This document shows positions 1 through 4,584 of a DNA stretch of 10,410 nucleotides, piece by piece; within the stretch, counting starts at the first letter, position 1; each line of letters begins with the position of its first letter. Origin of the DNA: CAZAGD01 sp049699975 (GTDB lineage Bacteria > Desulfobacterota > SM23-61); the NCBI GenBank assembly GCA_049699975.1, contig JBNAWB010000130.1, positions 1 through 10,410 of the forward strand, written 5' to 3'. Made by a program: the position numbers and the translations under genes. A model generated the notes under the pieces. It did no database searches, was not told the DNA's origin, and worked only from the letters and a program-made list of their open reading frames with translations.

Positions 1-51
1 CTCCCGCCTGTCTCCTGCTGGTGAGAAAAATTAAAACTGATCGACGGTCAG
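1..51 (+). repeat. 51-bp direct repeat, copy A (promoter-upstream block)
   Basis: Bases 1-51 are identical to 4284-4334. The block holds, in order, the end of a C-rich box (CTCCCGCC), a short mixed stretch, an AT-rich tract (GAGAAAAATTAAAA) and a near-palindromic operator. Identity stops immediately after the operator. The left limit of this copy is unknown because the window starts inside it; the other copy continues leftward into a C-rich box. The position upstream of the stress-protein operon suggests a duplicated regulatory block. Confidence 0.9.
37..51 (+). promoter_or_regulatory. Operator 1, TetR-type near-palindrome
   Basis: CTGATCGACGGTCAG is an inverted repeat centred on base 44 with one mismatched pair (T41 against G47). 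It matches the sites at 4030-4044 and 4320-4334. The length and symmetry resemble operators of TetR/AcrR-family regulators, which often control acyl-CoA metabolism. That family assignment is inference, since no regulator gene is in the window. The site lies 12 bases upstream of a TTGACA. Confidence 0.65.
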
Positions 52-63
52 ATTTAAAAGCGA

Positions 64-93
64 TTGACATGGCCCAGGATAAAATTGTATTTT
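64..93 (+). promoter_or_regulatory. Putative sigma70-type promoter of the stress-protein operon
   Basis: TTGACA at 64-69 is a perfect -35 consensus. The best -10 is weak: TATTTT at 88-93 with an 18-base spacer. Support comes mainly from the constant distance between the operator and the TTGAC element at all three sites in this window. The untranslated leader would be about 60 bases. Confidence 0.5.
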
Positions 94-158
94 TGAAATA
101 GCTTAAAGCACGCTTAGAAAAGGATCAAAGGATAAAAATAATTTAAGGGGAGGGGGGT

Positions 159-647
159 ATGAAATTAACGAAAATTTTGGCGCCTACGGACTTTTCTAAA
201 CAATCTGGATTTGCTTTGGAATGGGCGGCTTTCTTGGCCCAATGTACGAAGGCGGAATTGGTTCTTTTACATGTTATTCCCGAAGAAGACGCCCAGATAA
301 TCGAGGAGGTTATTGGCGAAGGGGCCATAGCTCATATTCCTCGTGGACTACGCCAAGATGTATTGGAGGAACGACAGAAAAAGTTCAAGGAACAGTTAAA
401 AATTGTCCTGCCCAGTCATTTACGGGCTGACTTAAAAGTAGAAGAGGTACTCAAGATCGGCGTTCCTTTCTTAGAAATTATAAAGACGGCCAAAGAAAAA
501 GATGTGGATCTGATAGTCATGGGTACTCATGGGCGCTCAGGATTAGCCCATGTGCTCATTGGCAGCGTGGCGGAAAAAGTGGTTCATCATGCCCATTGTC
601 CTGTGCTGACCATAAAGCATCCCCAGTATAAATTTGTTGCTCCCTGA
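159..647 (+). CDS. Universal stress protein (UspA family)
   Basis: Single-domain universal stress protein of 162 residues, close to the usual family size. The N-terminus (KILAPTDFS) is the typical first beta strand with the conserved Asp11. The C-terminal half carries the nucleotide-binding signature G-x2-G-x9-G-S (Gly122, Gly125, Gly135, Ser136), which places it in the ATP-binding subgroup. It ends in the usual CPVLTI strand. It is cytoplasmic; family members bind ATP and support survival under stress or energy limitation, and this one's specific role cannot be read from sequence. The start is supported by a purine-rich ribosome binding site (AAGGGGAGG, 145-153). It is the first gene of a three-gene operon behind operator 1, so it may answer to the same signal as the acyl-CoA genes. 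Confidence 0.93.
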   Translation: MKLTKILAPTDFSKQSGFALEWAAFLAQCTKAELVLLHVIPEEDAQIIEEVIGEGAIAHIPRGLRQDVLEERQKKFKEQLKIVLPSHLRADLKVEEVLKIGVPFLEIIKTAKEKDVDLIVMGTHGRSGLAHVLIGSVAEKVVHHAHCPVLTIKHPQYKFVAP

Positions 648-680
648 GCTGGGAAGGATAGTAAGGGGTTATAGTAGTTT

Positions 681-1157
681 ATGATCAGAAAGTATCCACA
701 GCATCCGCTCATCGGGGTTGGAGGAGTTATCTTTCAGGATGACCAAGTTTTGCTAATCAAACGCGGTAAAGAACCGGCTTTGGGACAATGGTCCATACCC
801 GGGGGAGTAGTGGGCGTCGGCGAAACTTTAAAGGAAGCAGTAGTTAGAGAAGTCCGTGAAGAAACCCATTTGGAAGTAGAAGTTCTGAACCTGGTTAAGG
901 TAATCGAGCGTATATTTCGCGAGCCTGACGGACGAATCAGTTATCATTACGTGTTATTAGATTTTCTTTGCCAAATAAAAGAAGGTGAATTGGAGGCTGA
1001 TTCGGACGCCCAAGAAGCCTGTTTTGTTCCTTTGGCTGAACTTAATAACTATAGCCTAACTTCAGCCACGCGGGAAGTAATTTACCGAGCTAACTGGATG
1101 CGGCAGAATCCCAGCAAGCTGTCCCCACCGTTAGAATTTGGCCCTTTATATGATTAA
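681..1157 (+). CDS. Nudix hydrolase
   Basis: Protein of 158 residues with one Nudix domain. The Nudix box spans Gly42 to Leu64: Gly42, Glu48, then REVREE at 56-61 containing the metal-binding glutamates. The position that is usually Gly near the end of the box is His63. The preceding strand (LIKRGKEPALGQWSIPGG) is typical of small ADP-ribose or nucleoside-diphosphate-derivative pyrophosphatases, but the substrate cannot be assigned. It hydrolyses a diphosphate bond of a nucleotide derivative using Mg2+ or Mn2+. The gene starts 33 bases after the stress-protein stop with no terminator between. The ribosome binding site (AAGGGG, 663-668) is 12 bases from the ATG, which is long. Linkage to the Usp gene suggests housekeeping or stress nucleotide clean-up (inference). 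Confidence 0.92.
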   Translation: MIRKYPQHPLIGVGGVIFQDDQVLLIKRGKEPALGQWSIPGGVVGVGETLKEAVVREVREETHLEVEVLNLVKVIERIFREPDGRISYHYVLLDFLCQIKEGELEADSDAQEACFVPLAELNNYSLTSATREVIYRANWMRQNPSKLSPPLEFGPLYD

Positions 1158-1611
1158 TAATTTTTTACGCAGCAGAGTTCCCTTTGGGCAAAAAAAAATT
1201 TCTCTCTTAATCCTCATTTTCATAATTATCGGGTTCTTAGGTGGAGCTTGGCTTTATTATAAACTTTTTCTAAAAAGGGAGCCGGGTCAAATTTCTGCCG
1301 AAGCATGGTCGTATATTCAGCAGGAAAAAATAAAGGCCCAGAGAAATTTCGCTGAGTTCGTTAAAACGCCGGCGGGGCAGATATGGTTGCAGCATCCTTA
1401 TTGGCCTCCGGAGATCTGCCAGAAAATTGCCCAGGGAGAAATTTTACCAGGGATGAACAAAGATCAAGTAAGAAAGAGTTTGGCGAACAGGTTACAGACC
1501 AAGATAAAGATAAATATCAATAATGAGCGGGAGGAATGGATAGTTGATGGAGAAAACAAGTTAGTTTTACACTTTTTAAATGGTGTTCTCCAGAGCTGGG
1601 AAGGAAAATGA
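1150..1611 (+). CDS. Hypothetical single-pass membrane protein
   Basis: Not recognised with confidence. From ATG 1150 it is 153 residues: a short basic N-terminus, one strongly hydrophobic segment (about residues 17-37), then a soluble domain. With the positive charges before the segment, the domain should face outside the cytoplasm. The C-terminal half contains PPEICQKIAQGEILPGMN followed by DQVRKSL (Gly101 to Leu110) and ends with two beta-like strands closing in LQSWEGK. That G-M-x-x-x-Q-V pattern recalls BamE/SmpA-type small periplasmic domains, a weak resemblance only. A TTG at 1138 would add four residues. I prefer ATG 1150, which overlaps the end of the Nudix gene by 8 bases and suggests translational coupling. 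Its stop lies 7 bases from the end of the opposing dehydrogenase gene. Confidence 0.7.
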   Translation: MINNFLRSRVPFGQKKISLLILIFIIIGFLGGAWLYYKLFLKREPGQISAEAWSYIQQEKIKAQRNFAEFVKTPAGQIWLQHPYWPPEICQKIAQGEILPGMNKDQVRKSLANRLQTKIKININNEREEWIVDGENKLVLHFLNGVLQSWEGK

Positions 1612-1618
1612 AGGGTTC

Positions 1619-2776
1619 TTAATACCCGGCCTCTAATAAGCTGCGGGCAATTGCTTGGCGTTGCATCTCCGAAGTTCCGGCGCCAATTTCGCCTAACTTA
1701 GCATCGCGATAAAGTCTTTCCACTTTATACCCTTTAATAAAACCATATCCACCGTGAATCTGGACAGCCATGGTTGCGCACCAGGTGGCTGCTTCGGAGA
1801 GAAATAATTTGGCCAAAGAAATGTCCACGCTCGCCTTCATCTTTTGGTCAAGCATCCAAGCGGAACGGTAAAGTAAAAGCCGTCCAGTATCTACCAACAT
1901 CTGCATATCCGCAATTTTAAAGCTAACTTCTTGGAAGCGGGCTATGGGTTTACCCCCCACCTGTCTTTTTTGAGCATAGATTATAGATTCTTCCAGGCAT
2001 GCTTGGGCGATGCCTAAGCTATAAGCGGCAAAACCAAGGCGGAGGAGGTCCTTTATTTGAGAAGCATATGGGCTTCCTTCTCCATCTATACCCAAAAGAT
2101 TATCTTGGGGGATGAAGCAATTTTGAAAAGCCAACTCGCTCACTGGCGCGCCCAAGGCTCCTAATTTTTCCAGGGCGGGCCCAGGAATTAAACCCGGAGT
2201 ATTTTTTTCGATTAAAAAGAAACTCGATCGCTGGGGTAGAGGAGCTACAGACTCATTAGTGGCCATGACGATCACAAAATCAGCTATTGGCCCATTAGTG
2301 ACGAATGATTTGCGGCCGTTTAACACATAACCAGCACCTGACGCGCGAGCAGTGGTCTGTAGATTAAATATTTCGGAACCGCTGTGAGGTTCGTTTAAAG
2401 CCAAGGCCCCAATTTTTTGGCCCTGACTTAATTCTCTAAGAAATTTTTCTTCCCAAGCTTCCGCGCCAAAAAGAAGGAGCGAAATACCCGCGACGGATGA
2501 ACCGATACCGCAAGACAAGAAAGTGGAGGGGCATGCTTTAGCCAGTTCCTCCCAAGCTAAAATTAAAGTGAGCAAAGATTGTTCTTGTCCGCCAAATTTC
2601 TTTGGTAGGGCTAAGCCGAAGAAATGCTGTTCTCCCAAGAGGCGATAGTTTTCTAAGAGAATAGATATTGCTTTCTCTATCCCTTCTGCTCGGGGGGCGA
2701 TCTTTTCGGCGCAAAATTCATGGAACTTTTTTTGCAACTGGGTTTGTTCGTTACTCAAGGCGTAATTTATACTCAT
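1619..2776 (-). CDS. Acyl-CoA dehydrogenase homologue lacking the usual catalytic base
   Basis: Protein of 385 residues, full length for the family, with the N-terminal helical domain, middle beta domain (about 122-225) and C-terminal helical domain (about 230-385). Conserved features include FVTNGP (158-163), IHGGYG (340-345) and the end GTSEMQR (367-373). The usual L-T-E-P-x-A-G-S-D flavin/substrate loop is altered to LNEPHSGSE (127-135). At the MCAD-type glutamate position it has Ala366. At the position equivalent to isovaleryl-CoA dehydrogenase Glu254 it has Leu245 (in KDLLRLG). It therefore lacks both known catalytic bases. The gene follows the second dehydrogenase by 17 bases, has only a weak ribosome binding site, and is probably cotranscribed and coupled. 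It may be the non-catalytic subunit of a heteromer, or act on an unusual substrate. Confidence 0.93.
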   Translation of the reverse strand: MSINYALSNEQTQLQKKFHEFCAEKIAPRAEGIEKAISILLENYRLLGEQHFFGLALPKKFGGQEQSLLTLILAWEELAKACPSTFLSCGIGSSVAGISLLLFGAEAWEEKFLRELSQGQKIGALALNEPHSGSEIFNLQTTARASGAGYVLNGRKSFVTNGPIADFVIVMATNESVAPLPQRSSFFLIEKNTPGLIPGPALEKLGALGAPVSELAFQNCFIPQDNLLGIDGEGSPYASQIKDLLRLGFAAYSLGIAQACLEESIIYAQKRQVGGKPIARFQEVSFKIADMQMLVDTGRLLLYRSAWMLDQKMKASVDISLAKLFLSEAATWCATMAVQIHGGYGFIKGYKVERLYRDAKLGEIGAGTSEMQRQAIARSLLEAGY

Positions 2777-2793
2777 CTACTTCACTCTATTAA

Positions 2794-3957
2794 TTATACA
2801 GGTTTGCCGCTACTAAATATGGATCGAGATATAATTAAGCGCATAATTTCAGAAGTTCCTCCACCAATGGCGGCTAACTTGGCATCACGAAAAATTCTTT
2901 CCACCGGGTATTCGTGCATTAGTCCATAACCCCCATGGATTTGGACTGCATCACTTACTGCTTTCAGGCCGAACTCCCCCACAAAAAGCTTGGCTTCCGC
3001 TGCTTCTACTGGATTCATAAATTTTCCTTGGTCTTTTAGCCAAGCCACGCGATAAAGAAGGAGGCGCAGGGCTTCGATAATAACTTTCATGTCCGCCAAC
3101 TTATGCTGAATGGCCTGAAATGAGGCGATAGGCCGGCCAAATTGCTTTCTTTCTTGGGCATATTTTAAGCAAGCCTCTAAAGCATATTCCAGACCACCTA
3201 AAAAAGGGGCCATGAGGGTGCTGCGGTCCCACTCTACGGTCCCTAAGGCAATTAGAAATCCCTCGCCTTCTTTGCGTAACAAATTCCGCCCGGGCACGGG
3301 GCAATCATCAAATATTAATTCAGAGGTAGGCGAAGCCTTCACGCCCATCTTTTTGAGCTTTTTGCCGACAGAAAAACCGGGGAAATCCTTTTCCACTATA
3401 AAAGCAGAGATTCCCGCAGCTTTCTTTTCTTTTTCGGTCACGGCGATGATGACCAGAACATCGGCGATAGGGCCGTTGGTAATAAACATCTTCGTTCCGT
3501 TGAGATAGTAATAATCACCTTTTCTAACGGCGGTAGTAGTTATGCTGGCCGCATCTGACCCCGCACCTGGCTCAGTTAATCCAAAAGCTCCCACCCATTC
3601 GCCCGTGGCCAATTTGGGTAAATATTTTTGTTTTTGTTCCTCATTTCCGTGAACAGAGATAGTATCGGCGCAGAGGTAAGTATGCGCTCCCCAAGAAAGG
3701 CAAAGGCCTCCTTCGGCTCCTCCTCGGGCTACTGCCTCCCCCGCCAGACAGGCGGTCACTACATCTGTACCACTTCCACCGTATTTCTCAGGGAGAATTA
3801 TACCCAATAACCCAAATTCCCCCATTTTTCTCCAAGCTTCCCAACAGAATTCACCTTTCCAATCAGCTTCCTCAGCTAAAGGGGCGAGTTCTTTTCGCGA
3901 AAATTTTAGGACTTCTTCATAAAAAGCTTTCTGTTCCGAAGTAAAACTGAAATCCAT
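2794..3957 (-). CDS. Acyl-CoA dehydrogenase, Asp at the catalytic-base position
   Basis: Protein of 387 residues with the complete three-domain acyl-CoA dehydrogenase fold. Visible landmarks are LPEKYGG (55-61), GLTEPGAGSD (126-135, flavin/substrate loop), FITNGP (158-163), RKQFGRPI (270-277), IHGGYG (340-345) and GTSEIMR (367-373). It should oxidise an acyl-CoA to the enoyl-CoA using FAD and pass electrons to an electron-transfer flavoprotein, which is not encoded here. The MCAD-type Glu is replaced by Gly366, the state seen in isovaleryl-CoA-type enzymes. The alternative base lines up with Asp244 in VEWDRS, 30 residues before FG exactly as in isovaleryl-CoA dehydrogenase, but Asp rather than Glu. 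A ribosome binding site (AAAGGAA on the minus strand, about 3962-3968) supports the start. It is the first gene of the minus-strand operon behind operator 2. Substrate unknown; a branched or cyclic acyl-CoA is possible. Confidence 0.95.
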   Translation of the reverse strand: MDFSFTSEQKAFYEEVLKFSRKELAPLAEEADWKGEFCWEAWRKMGEFGLLGIILPEKYGGSGTDVVTACLAGEAVARGGAEGGLCLSWGAHTYLCADTISVHGNEEQKQKYLPKLATGEWVGAFGLTEPGAGSDAASITTTAVRKGDYYYLNGTKMFITNGPIADVLVIIAVTEKEKKAAGISAFIVEKDFPGFSVGKKLKKMGVKASPTSELIFDDCPVPGRNLLRKEGEGFLIALGTVEWDRSTLMAPFLGGLEYALEACLKYAQERKQFGRPIASFQAIQHKLADMKVIIEALRLLLYRVAWLKDQGKFMNPVEAAEAKLFVGEFGLKAVSDAVQIHGGYGLMHEYPVERIFRDAKLAAIGGGTSEIMRLIISRSIFSSGKPV

Positions 3958-3987
3958 AATTTCCTTTGAACAAGAATTTTATTTCCA

Positions 3988-4016
3988 ATTTAAGCAGGAG
4001 CAGAAAATAAAGTCAA
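3988..4016 (-). promoter_or_regulatory. Putative promoter of the dehydrogenase operon
   Basis: On the minus strand TTGACT (4016 down to 4011) and TTAAAT (3993 down to 3988) are separated by 17 bases, a plausible -35/-10 pair with a 4 of 6 match in the -10. The TTGACT starts 13 bases after the end of operator 2, nearly the same distance as at the other two sites. Confidence 0.5.
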
Positions 4017-4029
4017 TAGGGGTAATCTC

Positions 4030-4044
4030 CTGACCGTCGGTCAC
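4030..4044 (-). promoter_or_regulatory. Operator 2, perfect 13-base palindrome around one central base
   Basis: The core TGACCGTCGGTCA (4031-4043) has six perfectly paired bases each side of T4037. On the minus strand it reads GTGACCGACGGTCAG, differing from operators 1 and 3 at two positions. It sits just upstream of the dehydrogenase promoter. It is the most symmetric of the three sites and so perhaps the strongest. Confidence 0.7.
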
Positions 4045-4078
4045 TTTTTAAATTTTTTTTAATTTCAGGGCAATTCAG

Positions 4079-4096
4079 GGCGGGAGGGGGAGAGGC
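4079..4096 (-). repeat. C-rich box, left arm of inverted repeat
   Basis: The 18 bases at 4079-4096 are the exact reverse complement of 4274-4291 (GCCTCTCCCCCTCCCGCC). This copy is separated from operator 2 by a 34-base AT-rich stretch. The last 8 bases of the same box start the window at 1-8. Function unknown; it belongs to the composite module found upstream of each promoter. Confidence 0.85.
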
Positions 4097-4109
4097 TCAT
4101 TAAAATGAG
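4096..4109. repeat. Short palindrome CTCATT-AA-AATGAG
   Basis: Six-base arms around two central bases, immediately inside the left C-rich box. It could be a second regulator site or a small hairpin. No second copy was found; a related ATTAAAAT stretch sits inside the right C-rich box. Confidence 0.4.
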
Positions 4110-4149
4110 GCACTTATTTTTTCAAGGGATGGGCGGGGAAGATAAGAAG

Positions 4150-4163
4150 TTATTTTAAAATAA
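4150..4163. repeat. Perfect AT palindrome TTATTTTAAAATAA
   Basis: A perfect 14-base palindrome in the middle of the divergent region. AT-only palindromes arise by chance fairly easily in AT-rich DNA, so a binding site is possible but weakly supported. Confidence 0.3.
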
Positions 4164-4193
4164 AGGAGTCATTATTTAAGTTTATCTGGAGCA

Positions 4194-4205
4194 GACAAGC
4201 TTGTC
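4194..4205. repeat. Perfect palindrome GACAAGCTTGTC
   Basis: A perfect 12-base palindrome near the centre of the divergent region. It is followed by TCCCCGCC (4204-4211), which pairs with GGCGGGGA at 4132-4139, adding another nested inverted repeat to this interval. Confidence 0.4.
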
Positions 4206-4273
4206 CCCGCCGTTCTTTGCGGAAAAAAGGTGGGTAAGAGGAAGATAGTCATTTCCCAGCCGATTTTAATTTC

Positions 4274-4291
4274 GCCTCTCCCCCTCCCGCC
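4274..4291 (+). repeat. C-rich box, right arm of inverted repeat
   Basis: GCCTCTCCCCCTCCCGCC, the exact reverse complement of 4079-4096. It overlaps the start of the 51-base direct repeat (4284-4334), which shows that copy A at the window start probably also extends further left than can be seen. Confidence 0.85.
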
Positions 4292-4334
4292 TGTCTCCTG
4301 CTGGTGAGAAAAATTAAAACTGATCGACGGTCAG
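4284..4334 (+). repeat. 51-bp direct repeat, copy B (promoter-upstream block)
   Basis: Identical over 51 bases to the first 51 bases of the window. It contains the end of the C-rich box, an AT-rich tract and operator 3. After base 4334 the sequence diverges completely from copy A, yet TTGACA recurs at the same distance. Confidence 0.95.
4320..4334 (+). promoter_or_regulatory. Operator 3, TetR-type near-palindrome
   Basis: CTGATCGACGGTCAG, identical to operator 1 and centred on base 4327. It lies 12 bases upstream of TTGACA of the transporter promoter. The centre-to-centre distance to operator 2 is 290 bases, so looping between the two sites is possible. Confidence 0.65.
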
Positions 4335-4346
4335 AGCAAAATATTA

Positions 4347-4374
4347 TTGACATTTATATTCAATCTGCTAAATT
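4347..4374 (+). promoter_or_regulatory. Putative promoter of the transporter/ligase operon
   Basis: TTGACA at 4347-4352 and TAAATT at 4369-4374 are separated by 16 bases. The -35 is perfect and the -10 is 4 of 6. The operator centre lies 20 bases before the first base of the -35, exactly as at the stress-protein promoter. The leader to livK would be about 200 bases. Confidence 0.5.
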
Positions 4375-4529
4375 TAAGGAAAATCCAGTCATTCTCATAA
4401 AATACCGCACCGTCCAATACAATAAAGAAACGAATTTTGGCTTATTTATAAAAAGTAAGCTTTGATTATAAAAAATTATATTTCGCCAGTCCATTTCTAA
4501 GAACAAGAACTATAAGCAAGAAAGGGAGC

Positions 4530-4568
4530 ATGTTAATTCCTTCGTTAAGAAGGAAAATTCTAAATTAA
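4530..4568 (+). CDS. Possible 12-codon leader peptide upstream of livK
   Basis: ATG 4530 opens a 12-residue frame (MLIPSLRRKILN) ending at TAA 4566-4568, two bases before the livK ribosome binding site. AAAGG at 4521-4525 could serve as its own ribosome binding site, four bases from the ATG. Five of the 12 codons are Leu or Ile and two adjacent Arg codons are AGA and AGG. It spans the hairpin at 4537-4555. Leader peptides with codons for the regulated amino acid are known in branched-chain amino acid operons; here the case is suggestive only, and a frame this short can arise by chance. Confidence 0.3.
   Translation: MLIPSLRRKILN
4537..4555 (+). promoter_or_regulatory. Hairpin just upstream of the livK ribosome binding site
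   Basis: TTCCTTC (4537-4543) and GAAGGAA (4549-4555) form a perfect 7-base stem with the 5-base loop GTTAA. It ends 15 bases before AAGGAGG. The TTCCTTC arm is also partly complementary to the AAGGAGG itself (CCTT against AAGG), so an alternative fold masking livK translation is possible. There is no U-run, so it is not an intrinsic terminator. Confidence 0.45.
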
Positions 4569-4584
4569 GAAAGGAGGGGAAATT

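Larger units (their letters stand above)
3958..4584. other. Divergent intergenic regulatory region
   Basis: These 627 bases separate the dehydrogenase operon from the transporter operon and contain no convincing gene apart from a possible 12-codon leader peptide. From left to right: the dehydrogenase promoter, operator 2, an AT tract, a C-rich box (inverted copy), several short palindromes, the C-rich box again, the AT tract, operator 3, the transporter promoter, and a leader of roughly 200 bases ending in a hairpin and ribosome binding site. The promoters face outward and the two halves are imperfect mirror images. Confidence 0.85.

Noticed and set aside
646..1605. 13-base direct repeat GAGCTGGGAAGGA at 646-658 and 1593-1605
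   Set aside because: One copy spans a stop codon and the other encodes SWEG; a single 13-mer pair is about what chance allows in 10 kb.
4030..4334. Transposon with terminal inverted repeats
   Set aside because: No transposase is present and no target-site duplication is visible flanking 4030 and 4334; the fixed operator-promoter spacing explains the ends better. A MITE-like origin is kept only as an alternative.
4440..4460. GCTTA/TAAGC stem-loop as an intrinsic terminator in the livK leader
   Set aside because: The stem is only five bases, AT-rich and lacks a proper U-run; it is not a convincing terminator.
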